Assembly: GCA_030141605.1 (NCBI GenBank)
Contig: JAQGDQ010002420.1
Coordinates: forward strand, 1-55,831
Direction: 5' to 3'
DNA: 55,831 nucleotides
From: Tubiluchus corallicola
Lineage: Eukaryota > Priapulida > Priapulimorpha > Priapulimorphida > Tubiluchidae
In this document: piece by piece, positions 27,398 through 34,947 of the stretch
Layout: every line of letters starts with the position of its first letter
How positions within the stretch are numbered: position 1 is the stretch's first letter
The notes under the pieces: generated by a model
Databases searched by the model: none
The model's input: the letters and a program-made list of their open reading frames with translations, nothing else
Told to the model about the DNA's origin: nothing
Position numbers and translations under genes: made by a program

Positions 27398-28354
27398 TCA
27401 CATGTAAATCCATCCATTGAAAACCCATTCAGGTCTTCTTCCTTCTAAAACATCCACCATGCCCCGAACACTGTGCTCTGCCATCCGATACCTACACTCA
27501 ACAGTCAATGCGGCAGAATGAGGCGTCATTATTACTCTATCAAACTTTAATAGGGGATTATCTTCCCTAATAGGTTCCTCACTAAAGACGTCCAGACAAA
27601 CATTTCTGAATCGTCCCTTTGTAAGTTCATTACAAAGAGCCTCTTCATCTATCACTCTTCCCCTTGCAACGTTGAGTATAATAGCATCATCCTTCATGGC
27701 CTTTAAAAAATCCTCTCCAACTATGCCTTTCGTAGAATCGGTCAAGGGCATATGGATAGACAACACATCCATCTCACCAAGTTTGCTGTATAGATTGCTG
27801 CACAGCACGACCCCATCCTCGACATCACTTTCGGACAAAAAAGGGTCGTAAGCATACACATTCATGCCCAAAAAACGGGCAAACTTGCCCAGACTGCGCC
27901 CTATCCTGCCATATCCCAAGATATAGATGTTTTTACCAAAAACATCATAAGCTCCCGCATCGTTTCGGATATCCCAGTTCAAATGCCTAACCTCGCGATC
28001 AAGCATCTTCATATTCTTAAAAGCCATCATTAAAAAAGCTATGACGTGCTCCGCAACCGAGGAGTAATTCGCCTCAGGAGTGTAGCAAACAGGAATCTTC
28101 CTTTCGCTGGCAGCATCAACATCCACATTGTCAACACCAACCCCCGTCCGGGTGATAACCTTCAGACTATCAGCACCCATGATGGTATCTCTGCTGAGAT
28201 TAGTATTCGTGCGAACGAGAATCCCCTCACAACCCTCAATATATTCCCTCACCACAGACTCATGGGGAGAAGGGGGTAAAACGACCTCAAACTTTCCCTT
28301 CAGGTATTCAATCAAAGGCTCAGGTATCGCCTGGGCAAGCATGATTTTTTTCAT
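27398..28354 (-). CDS. D-2-hydroxyacid dehydrogenase (SerA-like)
   Basis: 318 residues. NAD-binding motif is ILGYGRIGRSLGKFA; the catalytic Arg lies in NVARGRVID, the Glu in FSEEPIRED and the His in TPHSAA. It would interconvert a 2-keto acid and a D-2-hydroxy acid. The start ATG overlaps the stop of the upstream DapA-like gene as ATGA. In this operon it may reduce or oxidise a sugar acid before phosphorylation rather than make serine. Confidence 0.92.
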   Translation of the reverse strand: MKKIMLAQAIPEPLIEYLKGKFEVVLPPSPHESVVREYIEGCEGILVRTNTNLSRDTIMGADSLKVITRTGVGVDNVDVDAASERKIPVCYTPEANYSSVAEHVIAFLMMAFKNMKMLDREVRHLNWDIRNDAGAYDVFGKNIYILGYGRIGRSLGKFARFLGMNVYAYDPFLSESDVEDGVVLCSNLYSKLGEMDVLSIHMPLTDSTKGIVGEDFLKAMKDDAIILNVARGRVIDEEALCNELTKGRFRNVCLDVFSEEPIREDNPLLKFDRVIMTPHSAALTVECRYRMAEHSVRGMVDVLEGRRPEWVFNGWIYM

Positions 28355-29233
28355 AATAGGCTGTTCACTCTAAACAGCTCTTCAATATCGGCATATTCTT
28401 GAGCCGATACGGGCAAAAGAGGCAACCTGGGAACGCCTGCTTGTATCCCATAATATTCATTGCAGCTTTAACCCCCGCAACGCCGCCCTTTCCGAAACAC
28501 GCTGGTTCAGCATGTATATAAAGAAGTGCAGATCAAGGCCCCTCTTGGCATCTCCGTCCAGAAAGCTTCATAAAGCCGCAGCGATCAGCATATAGTTTGC
28601 AAGGGAGATTATTCCACCGCTTGCGCCGTAGCTAAGACCTGTGTAAAAAAAGTTTGCAGAGCCTGCCAACAGATGAAAATCGTCAGCCTCTCTGAGGCAC
28701 TCAAGATAAGACATCAAACCAGAAGTAGAGCTATCCTTCATCCCGACAATATTGGGATGCTCGGCAAGCTTTGCCACCACAGACGGGCTAACTGACACAT
28801 TTGAGCAAAAACCTGGAGCGTTGTATATGAGCAAAGGTATAGGCGACTTATCTCCAAGATCTGAATAGTATTTTAACAAAACATCATCACTCATGCTCTT
28901 AGAAAAATAATGAGGCGGCAACACACTGATGAAATCCACATTAAATTCGGACACCTTCTTGATAAATTCAAAAGTCTCGTGCAGAGATTCCCGACTTGCG
29001 CCAACCATCAAGACCTTATCACCCTTCTTTTCGCTAAATACTCTAACGACAGACAGCTGCTCACCCTCAGACAGGCTCATAAATTCACCATTGCTCCCCA
29101 ATGCCAAATAACCCCTCAGACTCGACCCGCTCATCTTTTCCAAATTGTATTCAAGCCAATCAAGCCGCAACTCTTCGTTGTGAAAAGGAGAAACCAACGG
29201 AGCAAATACCCCGGACAGCAAATTTTCAAGCAT
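28351..29233 (-). pseudogene. DapA/NanA-family aldolase or dehydratase, at least three lesions
   Basis: From ATG 29233 (MLENLLSGVFAPLVSPF) the frame runs well through LALGSNGEF, VLPPHYF, LLIYNAPGF and the Schiff-base Lys in VGMKDSS, then stops at 28568. The expected C-terminus continues in other frames: LDGDAKRGLDLHFF, then GKGGVAGVKAAMNIMGYK (shift near 28500) and GVPRLPLLPVSAQEYADIEEL (shift near 28440), ending at 28351 against the next start. These lyases include dihydrodipicolinate synthase, N-acetylneuraminate lyase and 2-keto-3-deoxy sugar acid enzymes; the operon favours the last. Confidence 0.82.
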
Positions 29234-29279
29234 AATAAACCTCAAACGAATGTTGTACAACCAACAAAAATCGTCTCCC

Positions 29280-29308
29280 ATCCTACAACAAAACCAGCCC
29301 CATGTCAA
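29280..29308 (-). promoter_or_regulatory. Promoter of the sugar-acid operon
   Basis: Minus strand TTGACA (29308-29303), 17-base spacer, TAGGAT (29285-29280). About 20 bases into the leader lies the palindrome GTTGTACAAC (29252-29261), a plausible repressor site of the GntR or LacI kind; no such regulator is encoded beside it. Confidence 0.6.
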
Positions 29309-29503
29309 ACAATTATACAAAACACCCCATACGCTCCAAATTACTGCACAGCCCCTTATTATGGACTGCTTGAAGGCATCTCAAGTGCCAATTACAGATA
29401 CAGGACAATAATCTCTCACGGCAAACAAACACTCAAACTTGTGCAAATTTACGACTAGAAAGCACTCCTAACATAATGATGTTGTATTTTCTCTAAAAAG
29501 TAT

Positions 29504-29532
29504 TGACAAGTAACATAAGGTTTTGCATAATG
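29504..29532 (+). promoter_or_regulatory. Promoter of the orphan TRAP dctP
   Basis: TTGACA (29504-29509), 17-base spacer, CATAAT (29527-29532). Upstream at 29471-29484 lies the palindrome AACATAATGATGTT, a possible regulator site. The rest of 29321-29503 holds no gene that I can support. Confidence 0.7.
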
Positions 29533-29575
29533 CCGCAGCAATGTAGAAATAGTTTGTCAAGGAGGAAATAGACAA

Positions 29576-30541
29576 ATGACTAGAAAAATTTTGATGTTAG
29601 CTGCCATATTGTTGGTCCCTACCATGGGTTATGGGAAAACATTGAATTGGAAGTTCGCCGATGTGTTGCCCGATGATCATCCGTCGGTGATTGCGAACAA
29701 CCACTTCGCAGATTTAGTCAGAAGCGAGACTGACGGTAGAATCAATATACAGGTTTTCAATAACTCCGTTCTAGGAAATGAAAAAACATCCATAGAGCAG
29801 GTGCAGTTTGGGAGCATTCAGTTTACACGTGTCAGCTTGGCACCCATGACACAGTTTTCCAAAAAACTTAGCGTCTTGATGTTGCCATACCTTTATGACG
29901 ATGAAAAACATATGTTCAGGGTATTGGACGGGCCGATAGGTGATGAGTTTCTGGAAAGTATGACAAATAAAAATATACTAGGTATTGCATGGATTGATGC
30001 AGGATCGAGAAACTTTTACAATTCTGTCAAGGAGATCAAGACACCGGAAGATCTAAGGGGGATGAAGATCAGGGTGCAACAATCTGACATCATGGTAGAT
30101 CTGGTGAAGGCTCTTGGGGCTTCACCCGTTCCGATGAGTCACGGGGAAGTTTACAGCGCTATGCAGACAGGTGTCATCGACGGCGCTGAAAACAACTGGT
30201 CGACCTATAGGACGACTAGCCATTACGAAGTTGCAAAGTACATCTCGACAGACGGTCACGCAAGAGTGCCCGAAATGATCATAATGAGCTACAAAGCGTA
30301 CAATTCTCTGAGTGACGCAGACAAAAAGATCATCAAAGAATCAGCTCGCAAGGCGGGGCTTCTTCAGAGAGAATTGTGGCAAGAAGCACAAAAAGAGGCA
30401 GAAAAAATCGTCAGGGACAATGGAAACATAGTGACGATAATAGAAGACGTGGGACCTTTCCAAGAAAAGGTTGGACCACTCTACAAAAAATACGGAAAAG
30501 GGAATGAAGAACTCTTAAAGAGAATATTGGAAACGGAATAA
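29576..30541 (+). CDS. dctP: TRAP substrate-binding protein, orphan paralogue
   Basis: 321 residues with signal peptide (cleaved about after GYG) and DctP blocks: GRINIQVFNNSVLG, QFGSIQFTRVSLAPM, LMLPYLYDD, GMKIRVQQSD with the ligand Arg, and GVIDGAENNW. By eye it shares roughly two thirds of residues with the receptor at 31678, and both look like receptors for hexuronate-type sugar acids. No dctQ or dctM follows; it may deliver to the permease at 32769-34531 or have lost its own. AGGAGG precedes ATG. Confidence 0.92.
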   Translation: MTRKILMLAAILLVPTMGYGKTLNWKFADVLPDDHPSVIANNHFADLVRSETDGRINIQVFNNSVLGNEKTSIEQVQFGSIQFTRVSLAPMTQFSKKLSVLMLPYLYDDEKHMFRVLDGPIGDEFLESMTNKNILGIAWIDAGSRNFYNSVKEIKTPEDLRGMKIRVQQSDIMVDLVKALGASPVPMSHGEVYSAMQTGVIDGAENNWSTYRTTSHYEVAKYISTDGHARVPEMIIMSYKAYNSLSDADKKIIKESARKAGLLQRELWQEAQKEAEKIVRDNGNIVTIIEDVGPFQEKVGPLYKKYGKGNEELLKRILETE

Positions 30542-30551
30542 GCACCAAATC

Positions 30552-30603
30552 GAGGGGTACCCCCATTTTGCACAAAACTGAGGGGTGCCCCCATTTTCCA
30601 AAA
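30552..30603. mobile_element. Twofold end repeat of an IS21-like element (remnant)
   Basis: GAGGGGTACCCCCATTTT and GAGGGGTGCCCCCATTTT stand head to tail with a 28-base period. Multiple short repeats of this kind are typical of IS21-family ends. The following 30604-30731 holds no recognisable transposase, only open stretches without family signature, so at most a remnant is left. The repeats also form small GGGG/CCCC hairpins and may end the dctP message. Confidence 0.4.
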
Positions 30604-30731
30604 GATCACGAAGAAAAAGAAAACGCAGCATTTTGCGTTCCCATCTCAGAACAGTCAGTCCTGACCCTACACCAGTCTTGGCAAGTCCTTTGAAGATTGC
30701 GGCGCTTATCTCTAAGCAGCTTCGGGTGCGG

Positions 30732-31478
30732 TTATTCCAAGCCTACCGGAGGCATGCATATTTTAGAAACTATTGACTCCTCAAGCATATTCTCTCTAGC
30801 CCCTCTTAGGATAGATGAGGACAATATCTCCTTGATGTTGGCTATCGCTATGCGGTTGCTTCTGCGGACGTTATGAGTAAGATTTTCCAGATACTGGTCA
30901 AGTTCTGAATCGCTGCCCACATAATTTACCAATCCGATATTCAGGGCAGTCCCAGCATCAATCATGCTGCCGCTAAACATCATCTCCATGGCTTTTGGAT
31001 ATCCGATCCTTGCAGGGAGCCTTCTCAGCCCCCCCCAGTTTGGAACCAGACCCAGGCCAACCCCACACATGCCAAACCTCGCCTTATCATTTGATACGAT
31101 AAAGTCGCAAGCAAGCGCCAACTCCAAACCTCCACCCAAGGTTAAGCCCCTTGTAACTGCCACTATCGGAATTGAGAGTTTTGCAAATTTGTTGAACACT
31201 CTATGCCCTTTAAAGACCCAATCGTCTACAATATCGCTGTAACCGTCTTTGCTCCCCTCCTCTGTCCCGCCAAGACCAGCATCCACCAAAAAATATTTTT
31301 CAGAACTACTACAGACAATAAGTAGCCTAATTTTATCCGTTTCCACACTCTCAATCACGCCTTCCGTGATCCCTAAGACATTTAAGTCAAGAAGGCATTC
31401 ATCCCCAGTGCTCGGAGGGTTGAACGTAATGTAACCAACTTCATTTTCGATTCGATAGTCAACAGTAGTAGTGCCCAT
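30732..31478 (-). CDS. Enoyl-CoA hydratase/isomerase family protein, C-terminus short
   Basis: 248 residues with the crotonase fold. GLTLGGGLELALACDFIV and the oxyanion-hole region CGVGLGLVPNWGGLRRL are clear; the second half has AMEMMFSG and LVNYVG. The usual C-terminal end with EG..AF..KR.P.F is missing and the protein stops at VSKICMPPVGLE, next to the IS-like remnant. It may act on CoA thioesters or be a lyase such as a sugar-acid-linked member; substrate unknown. GAGG lies before ATG. Divergent from the TRAP operon at 31678. Confidence 0.85.
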   Translation of the reverse strand: MGTTTVDYRIENEVGYITFNPPSTGDECLLDLNVLGITEGVIESVETDKIRLLIVCSSSEKYFLVDAGLGGTEEGSKDGYSDIVDDWVFKGHRVFNKFAKLSIPIVAVTRGLTLGGGLELALACDFIVSNDKARFGMCGVGLGLVPNWGGLRRLPARIGYPKAMEMMFSGSMIDAGTALNIGLVNYVGSDSELDQYLENLTHNVRRSNRIAIANIKEILSSSILRGARENMLEESIVSKICMPPVGLE

Positions 31479-31610
31479 ATAGATACAACCTCACAATAGT
31501 ACTTATGAAGTATTGTATAGGAAACAATGGATATTTTTCAACAGCAACTTTGCATAAACTAGCACAACCTCTGCTTTAAAAAACCTCGTTTTGTTTATAT
31601 GCGGAACTTG

Positions 31611-31639
31611 TTGACAACTACTGGCAACGTGTGTACAAT
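31611..31639 (+). promoter_or_regulatory. Promoter of the second TRAP operon
   Basis: TTGACA (31611-31616), 17-base spacer, TACAAT (31634-31639), the strongest promoter match in the window. GTTGACAAC forms a short palindrome across the -35. Confidence 0.8.
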
Positions 31640-31677
31640 CGACTGCAACTTTGGAACCTATAAGGGGGTATTTTGTA

Positions 31678-32646
31678 ATGACATTAAAGAAAATATTTTT
31701 AGTGATGACGGTGTTGCTGCTTTCTTCTGCGGCATATAGCAAAACATTGAATTGGAAACTTGCAGAGGTGCATCCTGATGGATACCCTACGGTGGTAGCT
31801 GTCCAGCACTTTGCTGAAGTGGTTAAGGATAAAACCGATGGCAGGATCAATATACAGGTTTACAACAACTCTGTCCTTGGGGATGAAAAAGCGATCATAG
31901 AACAGGTACAGTTTGGCGGCATACAGCTTGCACGAGTTAGCTTGTCACCTATGACGCAGTTTTCCAGTAAGCTGAACGTACTCATGCTGCCTTACCTCTA
32001 TGACGACACAGACCATATGTTCAGGGTACTAGACAGCCCCATTGGGGACGAATTTTTAGAGAGCATGACTCGCAAAAACCTGCTCGGTCTGTCTTGGTTT
32101 GACGCAGGTTCGAGAAACTTTTACAACACGTCCAGAGAGATAAAAACCCCTGAAGATATGAAAGGTCTAAAGATCAGAGTGCAGCCATCTGACATTATGA
32201 TAGACCTTGTGAGGGCTCTCGGTGCTTCGCCCACGCCTATGGGATATAGCGAAGTTTATAGCGCCCTGCAAACCGGAGTCATTGATGGAGCCGAAAACAA
32301 CTGGTCAAGCTATCAGACTACAAGCCATTACGAGGTTGCAAAATATTTCACGACGGATGGCCACACAAGGGTCCCTGAAATGATCATAATTAACTACAAG
32401 GCCTATCAGTCTGTATCTGCCGAAGATCAAAAGGTATTGAAAGAGGCAGCTTATGAAGCGGCACTGTTGGAGAGGGAATTGTGGCAAAAAGCGGAAAGTG
32501 ATGCAGAAGCTATAGTGCGTGAAAGTGGGAGCATAATTACCGTGATAGAAGATGTTGAACCTTTCCAAGAAAAGGTTAAGCCCCTCTATGAAAAGTATGG
32601 TAAGGGGAATGAAAAGCTGCTGGAAAGAATCTTAGCGGTAGAATAG
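31678..32646 (+). CDS. dctP: TRAP transporter substrate-binding protein (DctP family)
   Basis: 322 residues from ATG 31678 behind AAGGGGG. Signal peptide ends about SSAAYS. Family blocks are GRINIQVYNNSVLG, GIQLARVSLSPM, GLKIRVQPSD (ligand Arg) and TGVIDGAENNW. It resembles hexuronate-type receptors. Its permease genes follow after a 122-base gap with a hairpin. The paralogue at 29576 is close enough to imply a local duplication. Confidence 0.94.
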   Translation: MTLKKIFLVMTVLLLSSAAYSKTLNWKLAEVHPDGYPTVVAVQHFAEVVKDKTDGRINIQVYNNSVLGDEKAIIEQVQFGGIQLARVSLSPMTQFSSKLNVLMLPYLYDDTDHMFRVLDSPIGDEFLESMTRKNLLGLSWFDAGSRNFYNTSREIKTPEDMKGLKIRVQPSDIMIDLVRALGASPTPMGYSEVYSALQTGVIDGAENNWSSYQTTSHYEVAKYFTTDGHTRVPEMIIINYKAYQSVSAEDQKVLKEAAYEAALLERELWQKAESDAEAIVRESGSIITVIEDVEPFQEKVKPLYEKYGKGNEKLLERILAVE

Positions 32647-32677
32647 GTTTGATCTCTTCTTTGAGCTAATTTAGGGT

Positions 32678-32714
32678 AAAGGTGCAAGGTGGCGTGTTTG
32701 TTGCTTTGCACCTT
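32678..32714 (+). promoter_or_regulatory. Intercistronic hairpin between dctP and dctQ
   Basis: AAAGGTGCAA (32678-32687) and TTTGCACCTT (32705-32714) pair around a 17-base loop. Such hairpins behind a binding-protein gene often let the receptor be made in excess over the membrane subunits by partial termination or by message stabilisation. No full T-run follows. Confidence 0.6.
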
Positions 32715-32768
32715 GTGCTCTGTATCATCAAAAAAAACTATTCAAAATAATTTTATCGGAGTTGCGTC

Positions 32769-33245
32769 ATGCGTTTAGTGATAGTGGACAAGGTTGCGAC
32801 CTTCACAGAGAGGATCTTTGTGGGGCTTGCGGTGGTTATGCTTGTCGTAATGATTATTACCATCACGTTTCAGGTATTCACGAGATACACACTTAACTTT
32901 ACTCCAAAATGGTCTGAACAGCTGTCCCTTCTCTGTATGGTGTGGTTTAGCTTCATCGGGATGGCCTTGGGTGTGAAAAAGGGTTCGCATATATGCTTGG
33001 AGTTTTTTGTATCCAAGCTCCCTGAAAAGGGGAGGAAGATAACTGCATTTGCCGTGCATCTCCTTACATGCGGTTTTGGAGTGTTTTTGTTGGTCTATGG
33101 GAGCATCCTCGCAAATTATGCCAAGTACTCGACAATCCCAGGCTTGCATGTGCCGACATCTTTTCTTTATGCCATGGTACCCGTGTCAGGATTTATGATG
33201 ATCCTCTACACAATACCGAAAATACTTGGGGGGGAAACAAAATGA
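32769..33245 (+). CDS. dctQ: TRAP transporter small permease (DctQ family)
   Basis: 158 residues, usual length, four hydrophobic segments and the family block PKWSEQLSLLCMVW after TRYTLNFTP. Start ATG 32769. Its stop overlaps the dctM start as ATGA, so both membrane subunits are made in coupled fashion. Confidence 0.93.
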   Translation: MRLVIVDKVATFTERIFVGLAVVMLVVMIITITFQVFTRYTLNFTPKWSEQLSLLCMVWFSFIGMALGVKKGSHICLEFFVSKLPEKGRKITAFAVHLLTCGFGVFLLVYGSILANYAKYSTIPGLHVPTSFLYAMVPVSGFMMILYTIPKILGGETK

Positions 33246-34531
33246 TCCAAGGGGACGCAATCGCAATACTATTTACATCATTTTTCTTAATGCTGATATT
33301 CAGAGTTCCTATAGCGTTCGTTTTGGGTATATCTTCTCTGATCACGGCCATTTACGTGGGTATTCCACCCGTAGCTATTGCCCAACAGATGGTGCAAGGC
33401 GTGAATTCATTTTCCCTCATGGCAATACCATTCTTTATCGTAGCCGGTGAGATAATGAGTACGGGGGGCATCAGTACAAAGCTTATCAACTTTGCAAACG
33501 TCGTCGTAGGGAGGCTACGGGGAGGACTGGCTCAAGTAAACATTCTTGCAAGTATGTTTTTTGGAGGCATTTCCGGTTCATCCGTCGCCGATACCTCATC
33601 CATAGGCTCCGTCATGATACCCATGATGGAAGAGAACGGATATGACAAAGATTTTGCTGTAAACGTCACCATTACATCCTCCACCCAAGGGATAATAATT
33701 CCACCTAGCCACAACGTTATTATCTATTCTGTATCAGCCGGAGGGTTGTCTGTGGGAGATCTTTTCTTGGGAGGAATAATTCCAGGGATCTTGCTGGGAC
33801 TGTCGATAATGGTGTTGTCATATGTGATCGCCCTGAAAAGAAACTATCCTAGAGGGGAGAGAGTCCCGTTGAAGGAAGCTATCCGGGTTATCATAGACAG
33901 CTTTTTAGGACTTCTCACAGCCGTCATCATCGTTTTGGGTGTAATTTTGGGTGTAATGACTGCTACAGAATCTGCGGCAATTGCCACAGTTTACGCTTTT
34001 ATCATCACATTTTTTGTATACAAAACTGTAAACCTCAAATCAGCAATAGGTATATTAAAAAGGTCACTTATTACCTTGTCTATAGTTATGTCAATTATTG
34101 CAGCCTCATCTGCTTTTGGCTACATGTTGTCAATCCTGAGAGTCCCCGCACTGATAACGGAAACCATGCTACAAATATCGGACAATAGGATAGTCATACT
34201 CTTGATAGTCAACCTGACGCTCTTGATGCTCGGCATGATTATGGATATGGCACCACTTATATTGATCACAACCCCGATACTTTTGCCAGTGGTAACCGCT
34301 GTCGGTATGGACCCTATACAGTTTGGAATAGTTATGATGCTAAACCTCGGTATAGGACTGCTCACACCTCCTGTGGGCACAACTCTATTTGTGGGGTGCT
34401 CGATAGGAAAGTTGCCTATGGAAAAAGCTGCAAGGGGCTTAATCCCATTTTATTTGGACTTGGTTGTGTACCTAATGGCGATAACCTTTGTACCGGCATT
34501 TACATTGTACCTGCCTGGTGCACTGAAATGA
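33242..34531 (+). CDS. dctM: TRAP transporter large permease (DctM family)
   Basis: 429 residues from ATG 33242 (MIQGDAIAILF). Family blocks FFGGISGSSVADTSSIGSVM and PPSHNVIIYS, and in the second half GLLTPPVGTTLF. The open frame reaches upstream to 33068, but ATG 33242 overlaps the dctQ stop and gives the normal N-terminus. The last 100 bases of the gene are repeated directly downstream (see the tandem repeat entry). Confidence 0.94.
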   Translation: MIQGDAIAILFTSFFLMLIFRVPIAFVLGISSLITAIYVGIPPVAIAQQMVQGVNSFSLMAIPFFIVAGEIMSTGGISTKLINFANVVVGRLRGGLAQVNILASMFFGGISGSSVADTSSIGSVMIPMMEENGYDKDFAVNVTITSSTQGIIIPPSHNVIIYSVSAGGLSVGDLFLGGIIPGILLGLSIMVLSYVIALKRNYPRGERVPLKEAIRVIIDSFLGLLTAVIIVLGVILGVMTATESAAIATVYAFIITFFVYKTVNLKSAIGILKRSLITLSIVMSIIAASSAFGYMLSILRVPALITETMLQISDNRIVILLIVNLTLLMLGMIMDMAPLILITTPILLPVVTAVGMDPIQFGIVMMLNLGIGLLTPPVGTTLFVGCSIGKLPMEKAARGLIPFYLDLVVYLMAITFVPAFTLYLPGALK

Positions 34532-34672
34532 TGTTAAGTTTTGGACAAGAGCAAAAAGGTTCAGCCTCATTTTATTTGGTCTTGGCTGCGTACCTAATGG
34601 TGGTAACCTTTGTATCGGCATTTACATTGTACTTATCTAGTGCATTGAAATGATGTTAAGTTTGGACAAGAG
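34425..34672 (+). repeat. Imperfect 122-base tandem duplication of the dctM 3' end
   Basis: The segment starting near AGCTGCAAGGGGC (about 34425) recurs 122 bases later (about 34547). Common landmarks are CATTTTATTTGG (34446 and 34568), GCATTTACATTGTAC, and CTGAAATGATGTTAAG versus TTGAAATGATGTTAAG. The copies differ at scattered positions, so the duplication is not very recent. Confidence 0.85.
34528..34653 (+). CDS. 41-residue membrane peptide made from the duplicated dctM tail (candidate)
   Basis: ATG 34528 overlaps the dctM stop as ATGA. The peptide (MMLSFGQEQKGSASF, then one hydrophobic helix, ending LYLSSALK) repeats the last helix of DctM, which ends LYLPGALK. The frame has stayed open and hydrophobic despite substitutions. 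It could be a coupled accessory helix or only a leftover of the duplication. Confidence 0.45.
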   Translation: MMLSFGQEQKGSASFYLVLAAYLMVVTFVSAFTLYLSSALK

Positions 34673-34885
34673 CAAGGACGAGGCCACAACAAAGCGACCT
34701 CGTCCCTGGTCTAGAGGGGCATAACATTAAACCTAATGTATATACAAAACGCAATGTCACATCTCCATGATACCTTTATCGAAAAATAATTCAAGATGTT
34801 TTTTCATCCAAAAGATAATTGGTGGCATTTTACCAGCATAGACTTACGAAAATAAAGCGCGTTTGGTGGAATTTTTATGATACTA
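34654..34885. other. Intergenic stretch with a hairpin before RNase J
   Basis: GGACGAGG (34676-34683) pairs with CCTCGTCC (34698-34705) around 14 bases. It lies behind the TRAP operon and may end it, but no T-run follows. No other gene or RNA is recognised in the stretch. Confidence 0.45.
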
Positions 34886-34914
34886 TTGAAATTATTGCTT
34901 ATTTTGTTTATATA
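34886..34914 (+). promoter_or_regulatory. Promoter of the RNase J-uppP-ftsK group
   Basis: TTGAAA (34886-34891), 17-base spacer, TATATA (34909-34914), about 30 bases before the RNase J start codon. Confidence 0.65.
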
Positions 34915-34947
34915 TTTGAGTCATGTGTTTAGCTGTCAAAGGAATTT

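Noticed and set aside
30604-30731. Transposase fragment behind the IS21-like repeats
   Set aside because: Translations in all frames show no IstA or IstB motif, so only the repeats are reported.
33068-33241. Longer dctM with 58 more N-terminal residues
   Set aside because: The extension overlaps dctQ out of frame, and ATG 33242 with ATGA overlap gives the normal family start.
34396-34527. Frame upstream of the 41-residue peptide
   Set aside because: It lies inside dctM in another frame; only the part from ATG 34528 has a plausible start.
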